Below are positions 1 through 9,194 of a stretch of 64,000 bases of DNA, one piece after another. Within the stretch, counting starts at the first letter, position 1; each line of letters begins with the position of its first letter. The DNA lies in the NCBI GenBank assembly GCA_017394765.1, contig JAFPXF010000026.1:62001-126000 (forward strand), given 5' to 3'. The stretch is from Bacteroidales bacterium (GTDB lineage Bacteria > Bacteroidota > Bacteroidia > Bacteroidales > WCHB1-69). The notes under the pieces are model-generated. The model was not told the origin of the DNA. It did no database searches and saw nothing but the letters and a program-made list of their open reading frames with translations. A program made the position numbers and the translations under genes.

Positions 1-93
1 TCTGAAAAATTGGTCGTGCTTTCCATTATGATTTGTTTTTATTATTATCGGGTTCACTATTAACGGACAAAATAGTTTAAAATTGCCCATGCC

Positions 94-1740
94 CTATTTT
101 GCCAGCAATAAGTCGCGAAGTTCCTTGGGCAGATAAAAGGTTTTGTTGACGGGGAAATAGATGATGACGGAGGCGAGTTCCTGCTTCTGTTTGTTGACGG
201 TCACAAAATTGGTGTAACTGTCGGCAACCAGTGTTTTTTTCTTGTTTTTCACGGTGAGGCGGTAGTCATACGGGCCAAGGCTGTCAATGGTGCAGGTGAA
301 GCCCTCGAACACCTCGCGGTAGTCGGCGAAGTTGTCGCGCGTGAGCTGCTCAAGTGCATCGTCGGCGAGGCCCATCTGCTCACGGATGTACTGGTGCAGT
401 TCGATGTTGGTGTGTACGCCCCTCATCTCCCGCCCCTTCGGATGATACATGGCCGTGAAGACATCTTCTGCCGTGTGGCCGAATGTGGTGAAGCCAAAGT
501 AGGTGCGCCCGTAGATTACCTGCGACAGCATCTTGGTGAGCGAAAGGTTGTTCTTACGCTGCTCCTTGGCGATGGGCGATTTCTTGTAGTCGCTGGCCGT
601 CTGCAAATACTCGATTTCAGCATCTTGAAGGTCAATGTTGAAGTACTCCTTGAAAAGAGCCGGCCATTGGTCGGTTTCCACCTCTTTCATTTTGGAAGAC
701 ATGGTGGAGGTGGAAATCTTATAGGAATCGAGCGGCTCCATGATTTGTTGCAGGGAGAGCTTGTCGTAGCCGTGATTGGATTTGGTGTTGCCGATGGTCA
801 ACGCGCTGTTGCCGTGGTCGGGAACCACCACGATGAGGGTGTGCCCGTCCTTTTCGGCAAACTGTTGGGCCACATGGAAAGCCTCGTCAAAGGCGAGAAA
901 GTCCGTGATGGCGGACTTGGCATCGTTGTCGTGGGAGGCCCAATCGACTTTGCTGCCCTCAATCATCAGGAAGAAGCCGTCGGGGTCGGGGGATAGCAGA
1001 TCGAGCGCCTTTTGGGTCATCTCGGCCAGCGAGGGGTACTTTTCCGGATCGCGTTCCATGTCGTATGGCATGGAGTAGCGGTTGTAAAGTGCCCACATCG
1101 GGGCTTTGTGGCACTGTTTCATCCCGGCATAGTCATCGTAATAGAGGGCGTAGCCATTCTCTTTGAGGAACAGCGAGTCGCTCGGGCGTATGCAGGCGGT
1201 GCCGCCGCCGATGAGTACATCCACTTTGTTATGAACCATCTGCGGGGCAATGATGCCGTATTTGCTGCGGTTGTAGGAGTGGGCCGCACAGTCGGCGGGG
1301 GTGGCGTGCGGGAACTCGCAGGTGACAACCAATCCGGTGGACTTGCCTTGCAGCCGCTTGGCGGCCTCCAGCAGGGTGGTCAGCGGTTGGTAGGCCCGCG
1401 TGGCGTCCACAGGCACTAGGTCGTGGTCGGTCTTCACAGGATAGGTGGAGACAAATCCCGTCTGGGAGGGCTGCCCCGTCATGTAGCAGGAGGTCGTCGG
1501 AGCGGAATCGCCAATGGGCGCATCCGACGAGCAGGTGCGCGTCAGGCCCGTGACAAAAGGATCAATGTATAGATAACTCTCCTGGGCATTGTGGTACGTC
1601 TTGTACCACCGGGCGGCGGAAAGCAGGCTGGTAGAGGTGCCGTCCGTGATCATCAGTATGACGTTTTTCACGTCATTGGTTTGCGCAAAATTTGCTAACG
1701 CAAACAGTATCAATATGTTAAAAAGAACGGTTCTTTTCAT
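94..1740 (-). CDS. Secreted alkaline phosphatase family protein
   Basis: 548-residue periplasmic or secreted phosphomonoesterase of the alkaline phosphatase superfamily, which releases phosphate from organic esters using two zinc ions. The start at 1740 gives a clean signal peptide ending at ANFAQ (residues 1-20); an upstream in-frame extension would run into the neighbouring gene and was rejected. Seen motifs: MITDGTS (first metal-binding Asp, about residue 33), IGDSAPTTS (nucleophile region, Ser79 in the DSA triplet), EGSKVDWASHDND and VVPDHGNSA (later metal ligands). There is no T9SS sorting domain at the C-terminus, which ends LLAK. It diverges from the Nif3 gene with its own promoter. 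The superfamily is sure; substrate preference is not known. Confidence 0.9.
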   Translation of the reverse strand: MKRTVLFNILILFALANFAQTNDVKNVILMITDGTSTSLLSAARWYKTYHNAQESYLYIDPFVTGLTRTCSSDAPIGDSAPTTSCYMTGQPSQTGFVSTYPVKTDHDLVPVDATRAYQPLTTLLEAAKRLQGKSTGLVVTCEFPHATPADCAAHSYNRSKYGIIAPQMVHNKVDVLIGGGTACIRPSDSLFLKENGYALYYDDYAGMKQCHKAPMWALYNRYSMPYDMERDPEKYPSLAEMTQKALDLLSPDPDGFFLMIEGSKVDWASHDNDAKSAITDFLAFDEAFHVAQQFAEKDGHTLIVVVPDHGNSALTIGNTKSNHGYDKLSLQQIMEPLDSYKISTSTMSSKMKEVETDQWPALFKEYFNIDLQDAEIEYLQTASDYKKSPIAKEQRKNNLSLTKMLSQVIYGRTYFGFTTFGHTAEDVFTAMYHPKGREMRGVHTNIELHQYIREQMGLADDALEQLTRDNFADYREVFEGFTCTIDSLGPYDYRLTVKNKKKTLVADSYTNFVTVNKQKQELASVIIYFPVNKTFYLPKELRDLLLAK

Positions 1741-1763
1741 AAAAGGACAAGAATTTAATCGTG

Positions 1764-1771
1764 CAAAAGTA
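1764..1771 (-). promoter_or_regulatory. Promoter -7 box of the alkaline phosphatase gene
   Basis: TACTTTTG on the minus strand, followed by C, matches the Bacteroidota -7 consensus TAnnTTTG. It lies 24 bases upstream of the start codon and back to back with the Nif3 promoter. Confidence 0.6.
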
Positions 1772-1781
1772 CAAAAAATTG

Positions 1782-1789
1782 TATTTTTG
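1782..1789 (+). promoter_or_regulatory. Promoter -7 box of the Nif3-like gene
   Basis: TATTTTTG followed by CG matches TAnnTTTG, 21 bases before the start codon at 1810. The resulting leader would be very short. Confidence 0.6.
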
Positions 1790-1809
1790 CGCCTCAAAAA
1801 AAGCGAAAT

Positions 1810-2601
1810 ATGAAGATAATTGATGTAACCCGATATTTGGAAGATAAATTCCCGCTTTGTCTTCAGGAGGACTTCGACAACTGCGGAGTGCAGTGCGGCG
1901 ATGTGGAACAGGAAATCACCGGGGCGCTGGTCTGTTTTGAGATGTCCGACAAGGTTATCGACGAAGCCATCGGCATGGGTGCCAATTTGGTGATTTCGCA
2001 CCATCCCTTGATGTTGCGTCGCGGCATCTGCAAGATTGAGCCCAAGGACCGTGTGGGCAAGATCATTTGCAAGGCTTTGCGGCACGATTTGGTGCTCTAC
2101 TCCATGCATACCAACATCGACAGTGTGGAGGGGGGCGGCAACGATGCTTTCGCATCGCGCCTCGGTCTTGAGAATTGCGAGGTTCTGGTGGACAGCGAGT
2201 GCAACTTGCCGGGGCAGAATGGTCTCGGGCGTGTGGGTTCCCTGCCTGCCTCTAAGCCAGCCCTGGAATTCCTGCAATTTGTCAAGGAGCGCATGAACTT
2301 GCGGACGCTGCGCTATTACGGCGACATGACGCGCCCCGTGCGGCGCGTGGCCGTGTGCGGCGGGGGCGGCTCCTCTTTCATCGAGGCCGCCATGGCCGCC
2401 GGCGCCGATGCCTACGTCACTGGCGACATCAAATACCACGACTTCTTCCGCGCCAATCGACAGATGCTCATCGCCGATATTGGGCATTATGAAGGAGAAT
2501 ATTTTATCAGGGAAATTATTTATAAGGCACTTAAAGAAAAATTTGCTACCTTTGCCGCCGCAATTTCTAAAATGGACACTTTGGAAATTTTGTACTTATA
2601 A
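1810..2601 (+). CDS. Nif3-like dinuclear metal centre protein (YbgI/YqfO family)
   Basis: 263-residue protein of the Nif3/DUF34 family, hexameric proteins that bind two metal ions at the inner face of a toroid. Their exact role is unsettled; GTP cyclohydrolase-like and repair functions have both been proposed. The metal-binding motif ISHHPLM is at about residues 63-69, and the second ligand set DIGHYEGE is near residue 225. The length is that of the short form, without the inserted PII-like domain seen in some relatives. The next gene starts 30 bases downstream and encodes a zinc-ribbon protein; this pairing of Nif3 with a C4-type zinc-ribbon protein is common in Bacteroidota and suggests a shared but unknown process. 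Family assignment is confident. Confidence 0.92.
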   Translation: MKIIDVTRYLEDKFPLCLQEDFDNCGVQCGDVEQEITGALVCFEMSDKVIDEAIGMGANLVISHHPLMLRRGICKIEPKDRVGKIICKALRHDLVLYSMHTNIDSVEGGGNDAFASRLGLENCEVLVDSECNLPGQNGLGRVGSLPASKPALEFLQFVKERMNLRTLRYYGDMTRPVRRVAVCGGGGSSFIEAAMAAGADAYVTGDIKYHDFFRANRQMLIADIGHYEGEYFIREIIYKALKEKFATFAAAISKMDTLEILYL

Positions 2602-2631
2602 GATTAATTATCAAATTTTTACATATCCGAC

Positions 2632-3666
2632 ATGGCAAAGAAAAACGTAACCGATGAGGAAATGGTTGCTCCTGTTGAAGAGACAACCGCCGAAGCCAAG
2701 ACCCCTAAGACCAAGAAAACGACGACAAAGAAATCATCTTCCAAATCATCGACTTCTAAAAAGGCAGAGAAAGTCGAGGTCACCGAAACAAAGGAAAACA
2801 ACGTGGCAGCCGTGCCCGTTGTCGAGAGCCATGTGGAAGGCGATGTCACGGTGGAGAAATCCTCCGATGGTGTCATCGAGGTGAAAAAGCACGAGGATGT
2901 CCAAAGCAGCGCCGAAGAAATCACGATTGAGCAAAAACTCCTGTCCCTCTATAATCTCCAGCAAATCTGCACGAAAATCGACGATATCCGGATGATTCGC
3001 GGTGAGTTGCCCGAGGAGATTCGTGACAATGAGGACGAATGCGAAGGCAAGCGTACCCGTATTGCCAAGTTCAACGAGGAAATCAACAACCTCAAGCAAA
3101 AAATCGCGGGCGAGAACACCAAGAAAGAGGAGTCTATCGCCGCCATCAAGAAATATGAGGAGCAGCAAAACAATGTGCGCAACAATCGTGAATACGAGTC
3201 TTTGAGCAAGGAAATCGACTACCAGCAGCTGGAGATACAGGTTGCCGACAAGCACAAGGCAAAATATGAGGCTGAAATCGTTGAAAAAGAGGCTTTGATT
3301 CGGGAAACTGAAACCAAGTTGTCCGAACTGGAGGATGTGCTCAAGCAGAAGAAGGCCGAGTTGGAGGTCATCGTGGCCGACACTGAGAAGGAAGAGGCAG
3401 AGCTGCTCGAGAAGGCCGAGGTTTTGAAGGAGAAGGTCGATCAACGACTTTTGACGGCGTTCGAGAAGATTCGCACCAACGCCCACAATGGATTGGCCAT
3501 CGTCAAAATCGAGCGTGATGCTTGTGGCGGCTGCTTCAGCAAAATCCCTCCCCAACGACAGTTGGACATTGCCTTGCACAAGAAAATCATTGTCTGCGAA
3601 GCTTGCGGACGTATTTTCATCGACGACAAGTTGGTCAGCCAGCAGGAAGTCGCAAGTGCTGAATAG
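2632..3666 (+). CDS. Coiled-coil protein with C4-type zinc ribbon
   Basis: 344 residues in three parts. Residues about 1-95 are a low-complexity tail rich in Lys, Thr, Ser and Val. Residues about 100-275 form a long charged coiled coil, full of Glu/Lys heptads. The C-terminus carries a zinc ribbon with two Cys pairs (DACGGCF and CEACGRIF), as in the family of putative nucleic-acid-binding proteins often found beside Nif3. It starts 30 bases after the Nif3 gene on the same strand and probably shares its transcript, ending at the hairpin at 3728-3751. No enzymatic motif is visible. The coiled-coil and zinc-ribbon calls are read directly; a nucleic-acid or ribosome-linked role is inference. Confidence 0.85.
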   Translation: MAKKNVTDEEMVAPVEETTAEAKTPKTKKTTTKKSSSKSSTSKKAEKVEVTETKENNVAAVPVVESHVEGDVTVEKSSDGVIEVKKHEDVQSSAEEITIEQKLLSLYNLQQICTKIDDIRMIRGELPEEIRDNEDECEGKRTRIAKFNEEINNLKQKIAGENTKKEESIAAIKKYEEQQNNVRNNREYESLSKEIDYQQLEIQVADKHKAKYEAEIVEKEALIRETETKLSELEDVLKQKKAELEVIVADTEKEEAELLEKAEVLKEKVDQRLLTAFEKIRTNAHNGLAIVKIERDACGGCFSKIPPQRQLDIALHKKIIVCEACGRIFIDDKLVSQQEVASAE

Positions 3667-3727
3667 AATATGAAACAAGGTTGTCCGAATCGCAAGTCGA
3701 ACGGACGCTGGCATATCAAATAAAAAT

Positions 3728-3751
3728 GGCCTCTGAAAGGAGGCTTTTTTT
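3728..3751 (+). terminator. Rho-independent terminator after the zinc-ribbon gene
   Basis: Stem GCCTC/GAGGC with a six-base loop followed directly by seven T residues, 62 bases after the stop codon. Confidence 0.8.
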
Positions 3752-3879
3752 GTTGGCGGACAACATATATTTTTTTGTTTATTTGTAGTCCTTGTTTGTC
3801 CGAAGGAATGCATGTCTGAAACCCAAATGGACACGGGATCGTTCTATCTGATATTCAATAAATTAAATGGTGTTGCTAT

Positions 3880-5361
3880 ATGAAAAAGGTCTTTTTTGTC
3901 GTAGCCTTGCTTTGCACATGTTCCGTCTTTGCGCAGAAAAAAATCACGCAGGTCGCGGAAGTTAACCAATACGCACCCTCTTTTCAAGTTTGGAAAGGTG
4001 AGGGGCAGAATCGTTATGTCAATTTCAGAAGGCCTTCGTCATATTACTCGACGGACTGTTTGGTTGCCATTCCCGAAGATGGAAGCGATGCGAAAGTGTA
4101 CAAATGTACCCGTCCGGATGATTATAATTGGAAACAAATGGCTTGTTTTGAGGGGAGTGAGGAGTTCTTTTTTCTGTACAAGTTCAATGATTATAAGAAC
4201 AATCGTTATGTTTTTTATCGCAATATCCTTTTGAAAGATGATGAAAAACATGAGTGGAAGCCAGAACAATTGTTTTCGCTTCCGAAAATTGATGATGTAA
4301 GTTTCAGTGAAAGGACAGTTGTGTCGCCCGATTACAGGAAAGCGTCGTTGTTGTTGCTGGCAACCAGTGGTAAAAAAAATAATTTACGAGGATCGATGGC
4401 CATGCTTTTTGATGAAACCGGCTTGTCTTGGCGTACAGACGTGAACATGGACTTCAGCGAGACCAACCTGCAGATTCTTGATATGGCCATGGGAAACGAT
4501 GGCATGATTTATGTTGCCATCTTGTCTTATGAAAATGATGGCAAAGGTGTCCGGTCGGAGACGTTGCATTTTTGTGAAATAGGTCCGGACGGGTTTGCTG
4601 AGGTGGCGAGCAATGTGGACTTCGGACATGTCACAGGTGCCAAGATGATTGTCAGGCGTGACGGAACAGTTGCTGTGGGTGGCTATTATGCCGCTGACAT
4701 GCAGAAGAAGGAGGGAGGATGTTTCATGGCTGTGTATGACAATGTCCGCATTGTCAATTTTTCCCATCAGGACTTTCCTTCTGAATATTATGCCTACACT
4801 TTTCCCGGAAATGGTGCGAAGGCTGAATTTTTCTCGGTATATCCTATGGAATTTTTCGAGTTCTCGAATGGAACGTTAGCTTTTCTGGGTGATATGCAGT
4901 CTTTTTCCATGTACGAGACGTTCAGTGGAAACATCATTGTCAACTTTGTGGATGAGAATGGGGATTTTGCCGGTTTCAAAATGGTGGATAAGAACCAATT
5001 GTATATGGGTAACCAATCTTCGCCCAAAGGTTTGCGACAAAGCTTGCTGTCTTATTATGCTCTTTTCGAGGATGATTCCATTCACATTTTTTTCTCCGAC
5101 AATCCCAAGAACTATTCTGGAAGTTCAAGACAGGTTTGCAATATTCAAACCACTTTTTTTACATCCAAACTAAAGTTCAAGCCCCATTGCGCTGTTCATT
5201 GCGTTATTGGAGCTGACAAGCAAATCACTCCGCCGGCCTTGTTGATGAAGTATGCTGACGTGGGCACCTATCTCAAGGAGCCGCTGTTCGTGTTTGGCAA
5301 GGAACTCTATTTCTATCATTTTCAAGACAAATATTTTCGTATTTCAAAAATGGAGTTGTAA
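3880..5361 (+). CDS. Secreted protein of unknown function
   Basis: 493 residues beginning with a clear signal peptide (MKKVFFVVALLCTCSVFAQ, cleavage after the AQ). I do not recognise the family. The mature part is rich in aromatic residues, Gly and Asp, with alternating hydrophobic stretches of the kind expected for beta-propeller or beta-rich extracytoplasmic proteins. It has no lipobox, no T9SS sorting domain and no transmembrane helix beyond the signal. It stands alone between a terminator-bounded operon upstream and a convergent gene downstream. No -7 box of the usual type is obvious in the 200-base spacer before it. It is a genuine gene: the frame is long, the codon use is normal, and the signal peptide is intact. 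Confidence 0.75.
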   Translation: MKKVFFVVALLCTCSVFAQKKITQVAEVNQYAPSFQVWKGEGQNRYVNFRRPSSYYSTDCLVAIPEDGSDAKVYKCTRPDDYNWKQMACFEGSEEFFFLYKFNDYKNNRYVFYRNILLKDDEKHEWKPEQLFSLPKIDDVSFSERTVVSPDYRKASLLLLATSGKKNNLRGSMAMLFDETGLSWRTDVNMDFSETNLQILDMAMGNDGMIYVAILSYENDGKGVRSETLHFCEIGPDGFAEVASNVDFGHVTGAKMIVRRDGTVAVGGYYAADMQKKEGGCFMAVYDNVRIVNFSHQDFPSEYYAYTFPGNGAKAEFFSVYPMEFFEFSNGTLAFLGDMQSFSMYETFSGNIIVNFVDENGDFAGFKMVDKNQLYMGNQSSPKGLRQSLLSYYALFEDDSIHIFFSDNPKNYSGSSRQVCNIQTTFFTSKLKFKPHCAVHCVIGADKQITPPALLMKYADVGTYLKEPLFVFGKELYFYHFQDKYFRISKMEL

Positions 5362-5419
5362 TGTTTCTGTTGTAAAAACAACAACAACTTTTTTCGAAAA
5401 CCAATAATGTCCAATTGAC

Positions 5420-6154
5420 TTACTCTCCTTTGAGGATATCCGCGATGTGGATAACCTCGATGCCCACGTCGTGAGCCTCTTTGTAGGCGTCTATCATTTG
5501 CAGGCAGTGGATGTCGGTGGAGGTGACATACTCGGCACCCTTGTTGTAGATGCGTTGTACGATTTCACCCGTCATGGCTTCGGCCACGGAGGGGTTGGCC
5601 ATGGCGAAGCGGCCGTTGGCGCCGCAGCAGCCTTGGAGGTCGGGGTCGGTGAGCAGGTCGAGGCCGCGGGTGTTGCGCAGCAGAATCTCCGGCGCGTCGT
5701 TTTGGGGGTAGAGGTTCCGCGCGGAACAGGACTGGAAGTAGAACACACGGTGGGAGAATGTGTTGTCCAGGCACTCGACATGCTTCACGTTGACGATGTA
5801 GTCGCACATCTCATAGACGTGTTGTGTGAAGGTGCGCAACTCCGGCGGGGAAAAGGAGTTCTCCAGAAGTTGGCGGTAATATTTCTTCATATAGCCGGCG
5901 CAGCCACAGTCGGGCACAATGAAAGGCAGTTTGTTTCGTCCGAAGGTGTCGAGCATCTCGATGCCGAGTCTCTTGGCGCACTCGATTTCGCCTTCCCAGT
6001 GGAAGCGGCGCCCGCAGCAAGTCGGCGTGTCGAAATATTGGCAATGCAGTCCCAACCGTTCCAGCACTGTCATCACGCTGTACGCGGAGTTGGGCTGGAA
6101 CATATCCATCTGACAGGGTATAAAAACGTTGACAATGTTGCTTTGCTCTGTCAT
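5420..6154 (-). CDS. LutA/GlpC-like (Fe-S)-binding protein with two CCG domains
   Basis: 244-residue cytoplasmic protein of the CCG (DUF224) family, represented by LutA/YkgE, a subunit of the LutABC L-lactate oxidation complex, and by GlcF. Two cysteine-rich modules are seen: TPTCCGRRFHWEGE near residue 40, and QGCCGANGRFAMANP near residue 177, each with the paired-Cys CCG signature used to hold an iron-sulfur or heterodisulfide-type cofactor. The expected partners LutB and LutC are not adjacent. It starts 12 bases after nrdJ ends on the same strand, so it is probably cotranscribed with ribonucleotide reductase, which is an unusual context. The physiological electron donor is therefore uncertain. 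Confidence 0.82.
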   Translation of the reverse strand: MTEQSNIVNVFIPCQMDMFQPNSAYSVMTVLERLGLHCQYFDTPTCCGRRFHWEGEIECAKRLGIEMLDTFGRNKLPFIVPDCGCAGYMKKYYRQLLENSFSPPELRTFTQHVYEMCDYIVNVKHVECLDNTFSHRVFYFQSCSARNLYPQNDAPEILLRNTRGLDLLTDPDLQGCCGANGRFAMANPSVAEAMTGEIVQRIYNKGAEYVTSTDIHCLQMIDAYKEAHDVGIEVIHIADILKGE

Positions 6155-6166
6155 GGGTATCAGGAA

Positions 6167-8923
6167 TTAGTTTCCGCATTTGGAGTAGCCGCACTTGGTG
6201 CAGACCAGGCAGCCCTCCTTGAATTCCATGGTGCCCGTTTCATGGCAATTGGGACACTCTTGGTTTTTCTGTTTGGTGCCGTCCTGGATGAATTTCTTGA
6301 GGGCGCGGCTGACGCCGTTGCGCCAGGAATTGATGCTGTCTTGGCGGAAGTTCAGGCTGGAGATGATGTTGACGATTTGCTGCACGGGGATGCCGTTGCG
6401 CAAAAGGGCGGAGGTCATCTTGGCGTAGTTCCAGAACTCCTGGTCGAAGCAGCGGTCTAAGCCGCACAGGCGAACTTCATAGCCGGCTTTGTCGAAATAT
6501 TTGAAGTCGTAAGACTTGGTGCCGTCTTCATGGCGGTTTTTGATGATGATGCCATGTTCGACCCATTTGGGCAGCAGGAAGCTCTCGTCGCCGGTCTTGC
6601 CGGTGAAAATCTCGTATGGCTTGCCGTTGTACAGTCCGATGTAGGCCACCCAGTCCTCGCTGTTGTTCTTGAAGTGGATGACATCGGCCTGCAGCTCTTT
6701 GGGACGCTTGAAGTTCTTGGGAGTGGGGGCTTGTTCTTTTTCGGTCTCTTTCTTGTCCTTGTTGAGGGACTCGAGGACACCGTTGCGGGAGCCTTCGCGA
6801 TAGACGGTCATGCCTTTGCATCCCACCTGCCAGGCCTTCATGTAGAGGTCAGCGACCACCTGTTCGGAGACATCGGAAGGCAGGTTGACGGTCACGGAGA
6901 TGGAGTGATCGACCCACTTCTGGACGGAGCCTTGCAGCTCGACTTTCTTGATGTAGTCGGTGTCGGCGGCGGTGGACTTGTAATAGGGGGATTTTTCCAC
7001 GAGCTGGGCGAGTTCTTTCTCCGACATGGTGGACATTTGCTCGTAGGTGTAGCCGTTGGTTTCGGCCCAGGTGACGAACTTCTGGTGGAAGACCAGATAC
7101 TCCTCGAAGGAGTCGCCCACCACGTCTTTGATGACGTTCTTTTTGGTGCCCATGTCGTTGGGGTTGATTTTGCGTCTGCGTTTATAGACCACGTTGAAGG
7201 CGGGTTCGAGGCCGGAGGTGGTCTGGGTGCAGATGCTGACGGAGCCGGTGGGGGCGATGGTGAGCAGGGCGATGTTGCGTCGTCCGTAGCGGATCATGTC
7301 CTCATAGAGCTTGGGGTCGGCTTGGCGAAGGCGTTGCACGAAGGGGTTGCGTCCCTCCTTGATGCAACTGTAGATGGGGAAGGCGCCGCGTTCCTTGGCC
7401 ATGGTGATGGAGGAACGGTAGGCGGCGAGGGCGAGTTGTTTGTGCACTTCGGTGGAGAAGGCGTTGCCTTCGTCGGAGCCGTAACGGATGTTGAGGGCTG
7501 CGAGCATGTCGCCCTCGGCGGTGATGCCGAGGCCGGTGCGGCGGCCCTTGGTGGACTGGCGGCGAATCTTGAGCCATAGCTCCTTCTCGACGCGCTTGAC
7601 GCTTTCGCTCTCGGGATCGCTCTCGATTTTGGCTAAGATCTGGTCGATCTTTTCCAGTTCGAGATCGATGATGTCGTCCATCAGACGTTGGGCATACTGG
7701 ACATGTTCCTTGAAGAGGGGCATGTTGAAGTAAGCCTTGTCCGTGAACGGGTTTTCAACATAGCTGTACAGGTTAATGGCGATGAGACGGCAGCTGTCGT
7801 AGGGACAGAGCGGAATCTCACCGCACGGGTTGGTTGAAACAGTGGTGAATCCCTCGTCTGCATAGCAGTCGGGTACCGACTCGCGTCGGATGGTGTCCCA
7901 GAACAGCACGCCGGGTTCTGCGGATTTCCAGGCGTTGTGGATGATTTTCTTCCACAGCTTCTGGGCGTCGATTTCCTGGCGGTACTGGGGTTGCTTGGCG
8001 TCGATGGGATATTGCTGAGTATAGGGGTTGTTGTTTTGAATGCACTGCATGAAGTCATCGTCAATCTTGACGGAGACGTTGGCACCGGTAACCTTGCCCT
8101 CGGTCATCTTGGCGTCGATGAACTTTTCGGAATCGGGGTGTTTGATGGAGATGGTGAGCATCAGGGCGCCGCGGCGGCCATCCTGGGCCACCTCGCGGGT
8201 GGAGTTGGAATAGCGTTCCATGAAGGGCACGACACCGGTGGAGGTGAGGGCGCAGTTCTGCACATGGCTGCCGGAGGGACGGATGTCGGACAGGTCGTGG
8301 CCCACGCCGCCGCGCCGCTTCATGAGCTGCACCTGCTCCTCGTCAAGCTTCATGATGCCGCCGTACGAGTCGGCGCCGCCATCGTTGCCGATGACGAAGC
8401 AGTTGGAGAGCGACACCACCTGGTCGGTGTTGCCGATGCCGGCCATGGGGCTGCCCTGAGGGATGATGTACTTGAAGTGGTCGAACAGGTCGAAGATGAG
8501 CTTTTCGTCCATGGGATGCACATAGCGTCTCTCAATGCGGGCAAACTCACGGGCCATGCGGCGGTGCATCTCTTCCGGAGTGCGCTCCATCAGTTGCCCG
8601 TTGCGGTTCTTGAGCGCATATTTGTCAATCCACACGCCAGCGGCAAGCTCGTCACCCCCGAAGTACTTGACCACGTCTTGGAAAATCTCCTCCTTGGTGT
8701 AAAAGGAACGCTTCTCCTCGCGGACCTCCTCGCGGTTGTCTTCGGATGCCTTTGCCTGCGGAACGGCTTGCTCTTCCGTACCTATCTTTCGAGACAGATC
8801 TTGAATGGCATGAGTGCGGGACTGCAGCATCTCCGAACCTTGGTCGGAGGTCTGTGGAACGGCTGCATCAACAAGGGTCTCTTCATTCTCGGAAATTCCA
8901 AAAAGGGATAGTTCGTTATTCAT
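6167..8923 (-). CDS. nrdJ: Adenosylcobalamin-dependent (class II) ribonucleotide reductase
   Basis: 918 residues. It makes deoxyribonucleotides using a thiyl radical generated from coenzyme B12, independent of oxygen. The catalytic barrel shows SLSNCF near residue 170 (redox Cys), RRGGVGHDLSDIRPSG, and the active-site segment STNPCGEIPL with the Cys and Glu of the family. The C-terminus ends in a zinc-binding tail with two CxxC pairs (CPNCHETG and CTKCGYSKCGN), as in long class II enzymes. The first 75 residues before FYTKEEIF are acidic, low-complexity and longer than usual. The fabD gene lies upstream on the same strand, separated by about 270 bases holding alternative hairpins. No B12 riboswitch was recognised in that leader. 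Confidence 0.95.
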   Translation of the reverse strand: MNNELSLFGISENEETLVDAAVPQTSDQGSEMLQSRTHAIQDLSRKIGTEEQAVPQAKASEDNREEVREEKRSFYTKEEIFQDVVKYFGGDELAAGVWIDKYALKNRNGQLMERTPEEMHRRMAREFARIERRYVHPMDEKLIFDLFDHFKYIIPQGSPMAGIGNTDQVVSLSNCFVIGNDGGADSYGGIMKLDEEQVQLMKRRGGVGHDLSDIRPSGSHVQNCALTSTGVVPFMERYSNSTREVAQDGRRGALMLTISIKHPDSEKFIDAKMTEGKVTGANVSVKIDDDFMQCIQNNNPYTQQYPIDAKQPQYRQEIDAQKLWKKIIHNAWKSAEPGVLFWDTIRRESVPDCYADEGFTTVSTNPCGEIPLCPYDSCRLIAINLYSYVENPFTDKAYFNMPLFKEHVQYAQRLMDDIIDLELEKIDQILAKIESDPESESVKRVEKELWLKIRRQSTKGRRTGLGITAEGDMLAALNIRYGSDEGNAFSTEVHKQLALAAYRSSITMAKERGAFPIYSCIKEGRNPFVQRLRQADPKLYEDMIRYGRRNIALLTIAPTGSVSICTQTTSGLEPAFNVVYKRRRKINPNDMGTKKNVIKDVVGDSFEEYLVFHQKFVTWAETNGYTYEQMSTMSEKELAQLVEKSPYYKSTAADTDYIKKVELQGSVQKWVDHSISVTVNLPSDVSEQVVADLYMKAWQVGCKGMTVYREGSRNGVLESLNKDKKETEKEQAPTPKNFKRPKELQADVIHFKNNSEDWVAYIGLYNGKPYEIFTGKTGDESFLLPKWVEHGIIIKNRHEDGTKSYDFKYFDKAGYEVRLCGLDRCFDQEFWNYAKMTSALLRNGIPVQQIVNIISSLNFRQDSINSWRNGVSRALKKFIQDGTKQKNQECPNCHETGTMEFKEGCLVCTKCGYSKCGN

Positions 8924-9120
8924 AGGCGTGTTCTAAAAGCGGTGTTGACAATACTCATTTCTCCTGTTTCCAGAGGATGCCAAACCTAAACGCAACATGA
9001 TTCATGATGAAAAATGCAATATTCTTATAATGAGTGGTTTGAATCCACTATGCCACACGGGAAACGAGGTTGCTAAAATATGAAATAGATACCATACTTG
9101 CACCCTTTTTTTCTCACATA

Positions 9121-9161
9121 ATATCAACAAAACACCGTTGATATTTTTTCTTGTTGATAAT
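9121..9161 (-). other. Alternative hairpins in the fabD-nrdJ spacer
   Basis: Read on the minus strand, this stretch holds two upstream copies of a TATCAAC segment and one downstream GTTGATA segment. Either upstream copy can pair with the single downstream arm (8-9 bp), so two mutually exclusive stems are possible. The T-run expected after a minus-strand terminator is missing, so an attenuator or mRNA-processing role is only inferred. Confidence 0.4.
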
Positions 9162-9194
9162 AAAGGGTTTGAAAAAAACTTTCAAAAAAAAATT

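Noticed and set aside
1..93. Possible gene fragment at the left edge
   Set aside because: The 93 bases are AT-rich with no coding continuation in any frame.
5447..8911. Several long open frames (300-350 codons) on the strand opposite the Fe-S protein and nrdJ genes
   Set aside because: They mirror strongly conserved genes, have low-complexity Val/Gly/His-rich products and no plausible starts; they arise from codon bias of the real genes.
9030..9060. tRNA T-arm-like GTGG-TTTGAAT-CCAC in the nrdJ leader
   Set aside because: The loop lacks the universal C56 and no acceptor, D or anticodon arms can be fitted around it.
8924..9194. Possible cobalamin riboswitch before the B12-dependent nrdJ
   Set aside because: The B12-box and the GGGAA and GCCACTG core words are not present; only simple hairpins are seen.
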